A stretch of 64,000 nt of DNA from Bolinopsis microptera (taxonomy: Eukaryota; Ctenophora; Tentaculata; Lobata; Bolinopsidae). Both the position numbers and the translations under genes were made by a program. This document shows, piece by piece, positions 54,415 to 64,000 of this stretch. Each line of letters begins with the position of its first letter. The first letter of the stretch is position 1. The stretch covers positions 62,001-126,000 of the forward strand of contig NC_087077.1 in NCBI RefSeq assembly GCF_026151205.1, read 5' to 3'. The notes under the pieces were generated by a model. It saw only the letters and a list, made by a program, of their open reading frames with translations. It was not told the DNA's origin and did not search any database.

Positions 54415-57400
54415 ATGTTGGCTACAGAGACCAAAGTGGTCGAAGTTGGCAAGAAGCCAAAGGTAAAGAAAGAAAAAGTTGCTGAGAACGCTAATGTAGA
54501 TGCAGATTTTGTCATAAAACCCTCGACCAAAACTCCAGCACTCGATACGAGCGAGTGGCCAATACTTTTAAAGAACTACGACAGATTGAATGTAAGGACT
54601 GGACATTACACTCCGCTGACAGAGGGATATTCTCCTACTAAACGTCCTTTGGGTAAGAAATTGCATGAAACCTTAACACTGCTTAGAAATATACAGTAAA
54701 CATGACTGCTAACAATTTAAGTTTTTTCCCTATGATCTACCCATGGAAGATGTTTTTTGTTCAGTAAACTGCTTAAAACAGATTTATTAAAACATTTAAA
54801 TATAACACTCTATTCTTGCGTGTAACACGACATATTACAGATCTTCACGTTAGAACTGGGTACATTAATTTGGACAAACCAGCCAACCCATCCTCTCACG
54901 AAGTAGTAGCTTGGATAAAACGTATACTCAGGGTGGAGAAAACTGGACACAGTGGTACTCTGGATCCCAAAGTTACCGGTAAATAATAAATATCTCCTTT
55001 ATTCTCACTAACGTTAACTTGGACTACAAGTACGATCAGTTTCCATTCTACAATCAGAATCTCATTATCAAATGATTTTATTTTCCTGGAAAGCGACTGC
55101 TTAATTAAATCTGATTTAAGTTTGTTGTGCTTGTTTTTGATATTCACCCTAACGGCTAACATATGTGTAGTGTGAACTTGGAAACGTTTTGTTGCATATT
55201 ATAAGTATGATACTGATACTATTCCCAGGTTGTTTGATCGTTTGTATCGAACGAGCCACCCGATTGGTGAAATCTCAACAGAATGCAGGAAAGGAATATA
55301 TCGGTATTGTCAGACTTCATGACGGAATTGATGATGAAATAGACCTCCACAAGACTTTAGAGAAGCTTAAAGGTAAGCCGTGAAGATTTCTATTCGATAA
55401 CACTTTTTAAAACATCAGATTGTCTGATGAAACCTCTTAGTTATCAAGGTTACCTTTCTTATTTTACGACCACATCTTGCAACCTCCATCTCACCTAGGT
55501 GCTCAATTCCAACGACCTCCACTGATATCTGCTGTGAAGAGACAGCTGAGAATACGAACCATTTACGAGAATAAGCTGCTGGAATACGACCCAGAACAGA
55601 AACTTGGTCAGTTCAGATTTAAGTTTATTTATAACTCTATGACTTGTACCATCCCCATTCCCAAGGAGCCAGTGCAGCGCATGGAATTTCAAAAATATTG
55701 CACCCACTCAATTGCGATTAGTGAGGTTAACACGTGCGTTTTGTTCAGGAATTTTCTGGATGAAATGTGAAGCTGGAACTTACGTCCGAACTTTCTGTGT
55801 ACATATCGGATTACTACTGGGAGTTGGAGCACACATGCAGGTATTTGATAATTAACTTTGTAATTAGATAATTATCTTTCGAAGTAATCGAAGGAATGTT
55901 GAAATTTGGCATATACAATCGTGCATTCTCTATTGTATTTCTGAATTAAGAATTTGTTTACAGCATTTCTGAATAATCATTTTATTTCAAAGACTTTAAA
56001 GTTTATATTCATTTTATGTTTTTCTGAGATTCCGAGATTTCATTTCCATTTCAACCTCAGGAGCTGAGAAGATGCAGGAGTGGAATTCAGCACGAATCAG
56101 ATGGACTAGTCACTATGCATGATGTTATGGATGCTCAGTACCTCTATGACAACACAAAGGATGAGTCATATCTGAGGAGGTGTATCAAACCACTGGAGTG
56201 CTTGTTGGTGAACCACAAGAGGGTGGTTGTTAAGGACAGTGCTATCAATGCTATCTGCTACGGAGCTAGACTCACTCTTCCAGGTTAGATTTTACTGTTC
56301 TACGGTTTACAGTGAACCATAAGTAGTATCATTTCATATTTTTTGTAGACATTTACATTTTAATTGATTAGTGCTTCTGTCTCCGCCCTCTGTAATGTTA
56401 CATCTACACCTTGTCACGTTTCTGCAACTGTTTAAAATGTTCTAACTTATCATGTTTCAGGAGTATTGCGGTTCGAGAGTGGTATTGAAATAGGAGAAGA
56501 AGTAGTTCTCATGACTACAAAAGGAGAAGCTATTGCTATTGGACATGCTCTCATGACCTCCAGTACCATGGCAACATGTGACCATGGCTTTGTAGTAAAA
56601 CTGAAACGAGTCATCATGGACAGGGACGTGTATCCAAGAAAGTGGGGTCTAGGCCCAATGGCTTCAGTAAAGAAGGGCCTTGTTAAGGTCGGAAAACTGG
56701 ACAAACACGGAAAACCTAACGATAACACTCCCGCTGAGTGGCTCAAATTTATCAAAAGTATGTTCACTTGTTGTTTTTATCACTTAAATCGAGAAATGTT
56801 ATTATATCGCCACTAAAGATTCATTATACGTATTCTAAAAGTAAGGAAATATCCTAGATTTAGACGGCACCAGTTTTCTCTTATCTCCTGCTCAATATAC
56901 TACCATCCACAGGTGATACTCCAGAAACGATAACACCCATTGCTCCCTCAAACACCGTGGTAACCGGAGAGGGAGAGTCCAAGAAACGGGCGAGGAGTGA
57001 GTCTAATGACTCAGCAGTCAAGATGGAGACCTCTGAGACTCCTGAAACTCCAGCAACTGAAAAGAAGAAGAAGAAGAAGGTTTTTACTCTTTGAATTTGA
57101 TCTTAGATAAATCATGGTTGGTTGGATCTATCCGTATCTCTAAACATTCTAAACACTCTGAAGTCTGAACATTATTCTTGTAAATAATGATAGATTGGTT
57201 TCCACATTAGTAGGTTTGCTTAGACATAAGTTGCTTTAACATGTTAAAATTAGTGTTTTGGACGCTAATTAGTGCCACGTTCCCGCAGAAATTGTACCAT
57301 TAGTGTTGAACCTGCACAGTTATTGCTGTGGTAGATAATACAAATGGCATATGAAATCAATTCAAAATGAGGTCCACTCCAAATATCACGGCTATTCAAA

Positions 57401-57876
57401 ATGCCGAAGATAAAATATCTGACCGTGCATTTTTAGTCGATAGCCGACAAAAAACCATCACAAAACTTCAGAAGAAGATAAAGGTGGAAGAAGGGTCAGA
57501 GGTTGAAGTTAAGATTGAAGAAGGAGCTGAAACTACTGAACCTGAAACTCCCAAGAAGAAGAAGAAGAAGAGGAAAAGTGGTAATAATCCTAAAAATATT
57601 GTTTTTATTTGTAATGAATTGTAAGGTCTTGTTAGTTATACCTATAATAGCTAGGTTTTCATGCAAAAATTATTGAAAATAACAGATTTTATTGTTCATG
57701 TTGTTCAAGTGATCGAACTTATTTAACTTTTCTTTGTTTCAGAAGCAGTTGTAGCTGAATCATCTTCGACTGAAGCGCCAGAAACGCCCGCTCCAGAAAC
57801 TCCAGCGACGGAAAAGAAGAAGAAGAAGAAAAAGAAGAAGGATGTCGAAAATGGAGATAGCTCAGCAGCAGCTTGA
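54415..57876 (+). CDS. DKC1: Dyskerin, H/ACA snoRNP pseudouridine synthase
   Basis: Dyskerin is the catalytic subunit of nucleolar H/ACA RNPs, converting uridine to pseudouridine in rRNA and snRNA and stabilising telomerase RNA. Ten exons join in phase: 54415-54652, 54841-54978, 55229-55372, 55499-55606, 55749-55840, 56061-56283, 56461-56757, 56913-57079, 57472-57580 and 57743-57876, giving 549 residues (human 514). Domains run in order: N-terminal extension, TruB catalytic domain with GHSGTLDP (Asp121 catalytic) and [12 protein letters not shown], then the PUA domain (about 315-400, ending PRKWGLGP). The tail holds three Lys-rich blocks, one per late exon, probably nuclear/nucleolar signals. 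The ATG follows a CAG by 15 nt. Exon 9 borders are the least certain. No snoRNA was convincingly seen in the introns. Confidence 0.96.
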
Positions 57877-59226
57877 TTGTTTTTATCCGGGTTTTAACGT
57901 TTTTATCTTAATTTATTGATTTGAACTGCGAAATTAATTTATTGCTAAGTGTTAGGGATGGGCCCAAGTTAAAAGACTTTAAAACTGACTGAGCTTTTTC
58001 CACTATAATTACTATTAGGCCTATTACTATTAGAAACAGTTGTATGCGATATATATTACCGAACGGATATTTTATTATATTCTTTTAATTCGGATTAGTT
58101 TTCCTTTTTAACATGAATGCGAATTTGGGTTCGAGCAGACGAATGCCACCGCCATATCGTGAGCTTTCGACATCTGGCAAAATTATAGCTAAAAAAGTGG
58201 TCCTAACCTAAATCATCTGCTACTGAGGCCGATAGATCACGTCCTCCATAAGAATTGTAAAAGCAAAGCCGAGAAGCTCTGGTTTTACAATTCTCTAGTG
58301 TAGTACATATTTTTCTTACACTGCCTCGTTTTCTACAATTCAAATTAAAATGCATGTGATGTTTTCGGAGGAATTGTCTCTGATGTAGACTGAATTGATA
58401 TTTTTGGGCGGTCGCAAAATAAAATGGCTAAATCGTAGGCAGCTGGGAAAGTTTCTTATGGAGAGCAGGGTTCTCCCCGGACTTTTTTAATGCGCGCACA
58501 CGTGTCCAGGCCCGGCCCTCAGTCGTGCCGTCCTATATCTGTGTCCACGAACAAATGCATGGGTATGCTAAACAGTGAACAGTTCTCGAATTGATGATAA
58601 ATGATGTCTTCAAGCCCAGTTAGTTGGTATGTTATTCTGAGAAACTGGCAGGAATGGACAAATTGAACCTATCTGAACGTTACCTGCCACCAGTTAACCT
58701 TCTCAACCGTACGTGAAGCACGACAGTACATATTGAACGCTCTGTGGCTCTAACTCACCTCCTCATTACATTATACTATGTAGTTATGGTATGTCATATA
58801 ATAGGTATGTGTAGTTCTCCTAGCGTGTAATCTTAAGTGGGCTTATGTTTCACCTAACCATATATTTCCTAACAATATATTTACGGACTGAATATACATT
58901 TCCGGACTGAAAAGTCCCACAGTTCACATGTCTTTTACTTTAACAGCGATGATAGAAAGTAAAAGAGCGATACTTATCTTTGTGAATTATCATCTTTAAA
59001 TATACAAGTAGACACTTTATCAGCAATAATCGTAAACAATTCAAAATTCTACATCGAGACTACTATAATTTCTGTTACCACACCAAAATCATGAGATCAA
59101 ATATCATTGAAACAAATGTGAAATGGAAAACTGTCACAAAGTCAGCGAGTTTAAATTTGTGCTCTCTAATAAAACCGACATAAAGCTAGATACAAAATCC
59201 CATATTCTAAATCACAACAATAACTA
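57877..59226. other. Intergenic region between dyskerin and the ATAD5-like gene
   Basis: The two genes converge, so this holds both 3' flanks. No coding sequence, RNA gene or clear repeat was identified. Confidence 0.5.
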
Positions 59227-60438
59227 TCAAGATCCCAACCAATATTCTGCTAGCAATTCTCGGTTTTTAATACCAATATCATTATCCAAATAATGTTTAA
59301 ACCTCCGTTTAGCACCACTTTCCTCTTTTATCTTATCAACTTTACAAATCCCTCTCAACGCACTGAACTCGTCCATTACTGACCGAGAAACAAGATTCAC
59401 GTGGGACACAGCCTCGTGAATGCCTCTTTGAACCTCCTTGATTTGAGCAAACCTTTTGCATTCCTTCAACTTGAGAGAGTTCACCCGAGTATTTAGGAGA
59501 GAATTACTGTCAACATTGAGGAAATTAAGAAGTCCGTCTTCAACGGAGACCCTGTGCATGAAACAGTCGTCTCCGCAGTCCGTTAAAAGGCTTATATCCT
59601 CTAATAAAGAGGAGCTAGTCCGCACTGGAAAAACGTCTAATTCAGAGGAATGTGTTTTTGGAGAGAGCATATCTAGATACACGAAAGTGTCACTGCAAAC
59701 AACTTGCTCCAGGAGACTGTTCCTTTCTCCCTTCGGCTGTTTCTTTTTCAGAAGTTTACCCAAGTTCAGATAAACAAACTGTAGGTTTAGTGCCTGGGTT
59801 TGTTCAAGGAACAGTTTTTGTGGGGCTAGAGAACGTTTAACTCCAAAGAAATGTCGGGCTATGTCTATCTCAGTTAATTTTCTTTTTGAGGAGGAAATGT
59901 TTAGAAACTCCAGGTTGACTAGCAGTCGCCGTAAATCCGAGTTGAAGTACTGACTGTATTGTTGGAGTTGGTATGGTGCAATGTGGTTATTGCAGGACAG
60001 TGACAGGCACCCCATATTCAACATAACACTCTGAAATAAAGTAGAAATATTAACCTAATCATTTAAGTTGGGTAAGGATTACTGGGTGGCGCTCAGCCTG
60101 TTATTCCGCCGAATCGATCTATTCGGCGAACAGAGATGAACATTGTAGCCTGGGGTCCCCAGGTAAGGTAGCGATCAATCAAAGTTGTACATTTTGCGTG
60201 AAAATAAACCGCGTTATTGAAAAATGGTGAAATATTAGAATGCATTTCAGTCCCGTTAATTTAAAACCATCCCTACCTCTGTTTTTGGCGGGTTGAATTT
60301 CAGAACCAAAAACTCCGAATCTGTTGGCAAGGCTATGTTCGGATTGTTAGAAGTTAGGATAATCGGTCGTTTGGCAACTTGTGTCAGAGCTACAATTGCA
60401 GCAAGGAATCCTCTATCTTCTTCAAATGCTATGTCAAT
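59227..60438 (-). CDS. ATAD5: ATAD5/Elg1-like clamp unloader, C-terminal exons
   Basis: ATAD5 forms an RFC-like complex that unloads PCNA from DNA. Two minus-strand exons, 60438-60277 and 60030-59227, join in phase 0 to give 321 residues ending in TGA. The first carries the AAA+ segment after Walker B: IAFEEDRGFLAAIVAL, then KRPIILTSNNPNIAL (sensor 1), then FLVLKFNPPKTE. The second continues with SVMLNMGCLSL and DLRRLLVNLEFLNI, matching the family lid (DIRKSILYLQFW), and a longer, poorly conserved C-terminus. The Walker A exon should lie upstream at higher coordinates but was not found before 64000. A possible 90-nt coding extension near 60470-60570 lacks a donor. Other RFC-like large subunits are less likely given the FEED and TS-NP pattern. 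Confidence 0.75.
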
Positions 60439-60499
60439 CTGAAACAGGTTCAAGTTTAAATCAATTTTGAAGACGTAGTTTTTTAGGACTGAATTCACG

Positions 60500-62280
60500 A
60501 TTCTACGAGATTGTGCCGCTGCTTGCTTTTTTGTCTTAATTATGAAAGAAACACTGAGATGTACAGCATCTTGAATAATAGTGTGGGTTATGAAGAGAGA
60601 GGTGGTTGATCGTCTAGGTTTGAGATAGGTTGATTAGGTTCAGGACTTTAGTTCCAACAGACTATCTGTCTGTTCCCACAATGGAACTTGTAGGTTGCGT
60701 TGTGTTTTAGTTAGAGTGAGTTGACCAAATAATACGACTTGAAATCGGGTTGGTTGTAGCTATGTATCAATGTATCAATGTATAAATGTATCAATGTATC
60801 AATGTATCAATGTATTAATGTATCAATGTATTAACAATTAGGAACGATGATAGGTTTTACTATGTCTTTGGGATGCAGTCAGGAAGTCAAGAAGTGGGGA
60901 ATTATAGGTGTGCCCAGGGTTTAAAAAGGGTATCACTCGTGTTGGTCATTGGGCCGACACGTGTGATCCACGAGATGAGTTTCGAGTTCCTGATTGGGGG
61001 GTCGAACGGGCTGGGCTCCAGGAAACGATTATCTTAAATGAGCATGAGCTGGACAAACGAGATCAACCAATCAGGGTTTTCCGTTTATCCATTACTCCAT
61101 TATTGCACCGTTTCCGGTACTTTAATTATCGCATCATAGACCGTTATTTCATTATTTCACAATCTATTACAAATACCCGCAATGTTATTCAGCCAAAGCT
61201 TGTTCACTTCTGGTGTCACAAATCATATAAGTGGGATGCTTTAATTATCGTCATGACCTCTAAGTGGGTTCACGCCATTACTTTTGGCTGGCAAGTGCCG
61301 TTTGTGACCACTTGAGCTGGCAACCTGCCAATACAGGTAGACAGCTGGAAAATAGCCAACAAGGTATGGAATTATTGTAAGGCTTATAGCAAGGAGAGAA
61401 GTGGACCCACAATCTTCCCCCCTCAGGAAAAAAATTCCAAATTTTGTCAGGAACCTACCATCGTTTTACAATCAATATCGGAAATGAAATTAAATTAAAT
61501 TTACACATGTTGAAAGAAATAATTTAATGTTATGAGTAAATATCTTGAATGAAGTCCATTACCCTTTTAATTTGTTTATAAAGTGGACGAATAGTTAAAT
61601 CACACGAAGAATTAGTTTTGAAAATAACAATATATTTTTTGACTTTATCTTTTTATCTTAAGACACAAGAATAAATATTTGTATATAGTTTGTCACAATC
61701 AATATGTAACTAGAAACATCGGTAACTGAAGATTCTTTCTGCATTGTAATCATAATTAATTTTAACAAAGTTTGTTTCTCGTTACAATTGTGTGTGACCA
61801 CTTATAAATTCACATATAAATCAATTTAATATATATTTTCCATTACTTTACGTTTTTCAATTTTGAACGACACCTTGAAGGTTTAAAATAGTGCGTTGGT
61901 TGGTGATTCAAATTTGTGGTTAATCTTGGTTAAACCATTTTAGTGCTTTGTTCCTATTGAAGATAAATTTGTAATCAATGTAAGTCATTAGTTCACTTGG
62001 CAAATGTTCGTAACTCTTAGTATTATATAGGCACGATAGTTCAATATAAATTTCCAGGATTATTGTTAGTTCTTTTAGCAAATGAAATTTTTTAGGAGCC
62101 TTTTTTGCATATTACACTGTTTTGTAACAGTCGTTTGAAGAATCTTTTATTATGTTGTTCTAGGTAAGCTGATATTACACACATCAATGGTTTTTTGACA
62201 AGGCATTTCTGATATAACTGCTGGAAAATGAACTTTGATGTTTGGATGAAACTTTGTGGAGATTTTGTTTTGGCTGCAAG
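60500..62280. other. AT-rich region without recognised genes
   Basis: A (ATGTATCA)n array of about nine units spans 60768-60835. A 135-codon plus-strand ORF at 60908-61315 has no similarity I recognise and may be chance. The rest is featureless AT-rich DNA. Exons of the ATAD5-like gene could lie here but were not identified. Confidence 0.4.
60768..60835. repeat. (ATGTATCA)n array
   Basis: Eight-base units ATGTATCA, with ATGTATAA and ATGTATTA variants, repeat about eight to nine times. Confidence 0.9.
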
Positions 62281-62287
62281 GGTCAGT

Positions 62288-62542
62288 TCATTTTTTAGTT
62301 TTATGAGGCGAGGAAGGGATGGGGCATGTACGATTTTCGGGTAACATCGAATTGTGAGTTGCGATGCTAGATTCGCTTATTTGCACCCATTTGTTGAGGA
62401 AATACGGGTCCAGCAGATGTCGTAATTTACGGCTCACAGCTCTTAATTGGAGGATGTCGTCAAAGTGTAACAATAGCGCTATATTGAACAAGACTTCCTG
62501 GGGGAGAAAAGAAAACATGGCGAATTGAAGCAACGAATGCAA
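62288..62542 (-). CDS. F-box domain ORF
   Basis: The 84-residue ORF contains an F-box: FLPQEVLFNIALLLHFDDILQL, then RAVSRKLRHLLDPYF, fitting the LP.E.L..I...L...D...LR.VSR..R.L consensus. F-box proteins bind Skp1 and recruit substrates to SCF ubiquitin ligases. The translation may begin at the second Met (62518), directly at the F-box. The CTCCCCCAG inside this region could instead be a splice acceptor, making this an internal exon. No substrate-binding repeats are seen downstream, so it is a small protein, a partial gene or a remnant. Confidence 0.5.
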   Translation of the reverse strand: MHSLLQFAMFSFLPQEVLFNIALLLHFDDILQLRAVSRKLRHLLDPYFLNKWVQISESSIATHNSMLPENRTCPIPSSPHKTKK

Positions 62543-63475
62543 TAAGTGGTGTGAGAGTAGGCCGGCCTCCAGGAAAACTGATTCTTGTGCCCGGAGTTGA
62601 TGGCATTTTTCTATGGTAGTGAGCTAATTTGGATCCTGGTGTTGTGTGTAAAGAAGTGTCATGGTTCAAAAGATTTAAAACCTGTCGTGATGCCGTGTTG
62701 TTTTAGAACTTGTGACACTCCCATTGTGGAGGAACTGCCCCCGATGGATTGTGGATCCCGAGGGGGATAGTTCATGGAACGAGAGACGGGAGTCTGGCGT
62801 ACTGCATGCACCATTGGCATTACATGAGTGCAGTGCGTCAGTACAGCAGGTTCAAGGGACACGACAGCCTGGTATGTTGGTTTCGTTCTTTTTTCTTATA
62901 GTCTTGATTTCATTTTTGGATCATTGTGTGTTACAGTTTTGATAAATGAATTTTTCTTTGTTGAAGGTCATGTTTTATTATTGCTGTGATTATGTGCAAT
63001 TTCCAATTTTCAGCCCCTATGTGGCAAGGCAGAAACACCATAGATCAATATATGATCATGAGCAAGCGTAAAAGATGTTTCCCGATAGGATAAAATGAGG
63101 TAATTATCTAGCTGTTTTTATGCTGAAGTTATAGGTACGAAATTGTAAAATAGTACAACTGATTTCGTTAAAAGGCTCAAAAAAACAGATATGGGCGTAT
63201 CTTGATTTTGTTGATGTTAACCAGTGAATTCAGTCTGTTTTTTGTAATGGTGTCGTTCAAAATTCGGAATTTCACGGTTTTAAAATACTTAATTGATGCA
63301 GCTCCAAGTCTGATATCGAGAGGCTCGGACACTGGGTACTTTTTAAGAGCTGTTTGAAATTGGTGCCTTTGCTTATTTAAAAATCGGTTTCTCCTTGATT
63401 TTGATAAATAATTTAAAATTCGACATTAAACCGTTTCAGTAATTTTAATAAATACTTTAACACACACCGCATTAT

Positions 63476-63826
63476 TTAAAAGTTGCAAAAGTAGCGGTAC
63501 CGTTTCTGGAGGTACAAGTGTTCTGTATTTGTTTTTTTGGAAGAACTGAAATAATATGAATATGATCCACAGTTTCTTGATATTTTGGATTTCGAGCTTT
63601 GTAATGCTTCATAGAGTTTTACATAGTCCTTATTGTTTTTTAAAGCTTTTAGCGCAGCGTGTAACCTGTTTGATGTGTGTCGCTCGAAAATAAATTGTAG
63701 AGCGTGTCTTTTCGGTATCAGATTTAGAATGGTTAGGTAGATGATTATTAGATGCACTGTTTGTGTTTTGATGTCCAGTTGAGAAAAGTGTCCATTTGTT
63801 GAGTCTCTGGTGGCCATTGTAGCCAT
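63476..63826 (-). CDS. Hypothetical 116-aa ORF
   Basis: A minus-strand ORF beginning MATMATRDSTNGHFSQLDIK has a hydrophobic stretch (HLIIIYLTILNLI) and a basic C-terminus. I recognise no family. Its start lies at the edge of the terminal tandem repeat. Composition is unremarkable and it could be a chance ORF. Confidence 0.2.
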   Translation of the reverse strand: MATMATRDSTNGHFSQLDIKTQTVHLIIIYLTILNLIPKRHALQFIFERHTSNRLHAALKALKNNKDYVKLYEALQSSKSKISRNCGSYSYYFSSSKKTNTEHLYLQKRYRYFCNF

Positions 63827-64000
63827 TATAATAGGGACGTTAAAAACGTCGACATTGAAGTCATTTGAGGGACGTTGTGATTAACGTCGACATTGAAGTC
63901 ATTTTTGGGGGACGTTATGAAACGTCGACATTAAAGTCAGTTTTGGGGGACGTTATGAAACGTCGACATTAAAGTCAGTTTTGGGGGACGTTATGAAACG
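63826..64000. repeat. ~41-bp tandem repeat reaching the window edge
   Basis: Four visible units of GGGACGTTATGAAACGTCGAC followed by ATTAAAGTCAGTTTTGG. AACGTCGACATT contains the palindrome ACGTCGAC and GACGTTATGAAACGTC an inverted repeat. The array continues past the window. Confidence 0.9.

Noticed and set aside
57280-57365. H/ACA snoRNA-like hairpin with ATAATA and ACA in a dyskerin intron
   Set aside because: Dyskerin introns host snoRNAs in some animals, but only one short stem is visible and no convincing two-hairpin H/ACA structure could be drawn by eye.
60908-61315. 135-codon ORF
   Set aside because: No recognisable domain, no clear gene structure around it, and composition typical of non-coding DNA; not strong enough to list as a gene.
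1-64000. CRISPR array or bacterial operon
   Set aside because: Introns, LINEs and animal domain families show the sequence is eukaryotic; the tandem arrays are mini- and microsatellites, not spacer-repeat arrays.

Overview
This window is nuclear DNA from an invertebrate animal. The genes are split by short GT-AG introns and the background is AT-rich. The conserved products are animal-type: dyskerin, an ATAD5/Elg1-like clamp unloader, hexosamine-pathway enzymes, and secreted multidomain proteins with CCP/sushi, Ig-like and GCC2_GCC3-type cysteine modules. Most of the rest is transposable elements: CR1-, RTE- and RNase H-bearing LINE relics, hAT, mariner-like and TTAA-type elements, plus simple-sequence arrays. 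The species cannot be named from this. A non-bilaterian or other marine invertebrate is plausible but is only inference.

Layout. 1-4160: a 5'-truncated CR1-like LINE split by about 2.3 kb of nested DNA transposons, including a 912-bp hAT relic with a perfect 8-bp target-site duplication. 4160-7400: short repeats, including two copies of a ~120-bp element with perfect target duplications. 7721-15479: metabolic genes. UAP1 (intronless ORF) and PGM3 (five exons seen) catalyse the last two steps of UDP-GlcNAc synthesis and lie on the same strand; an inositol monophosphatase gene is nested inside PGM3 intron 4. An antisense RTE-like LINE sits between UAP1 and PGM3. 16725-19680 (minus): a secreted or surface protein gene with GCC2-type, Ig-like and CCP-like modules, all on phase 1-1 exons, with a ~570-bp (TCTAC)n array touching one splice donor. 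19700-29050: degraded LINEs, one inverted in a way that resembles twin priming. 30190-31595: a ~57-bp satellite running into a plus-strand CCP-type gene (31598-35060). 35307-36616: an unrecognised five-exon gene with consistent splice phases (198 aa). 36.6-54.1 kb: mostly repeats, including a nearly intact CR1/L2-like LINE, a 766-bp mariner-type MITE, TTAA MITEs, and a 4.05-kb hAT-like foldback element with hairpin ends. 54415-57876: a complete ten-exon dyskerin gene. 59227-60438 (minus): the C-terminal exons of an ATAD5-like gene, tail to tail with dyskerin. 60.5-64 kb: low-information DNA with an F-box ORF and a tandem repeat that runs off the window.

The most unusual host feature is the PGM3/UAP1 pairing, since these enzymes act consecutively. 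Several genes also share a possible trans-splicing signature: a 3' splice-site-like AG 3-16 nt upstream of the start codon. PGM3 as seen stops before its metal-binding and sugar-binding exons, so it is either broken or continues beyond a very long intron.
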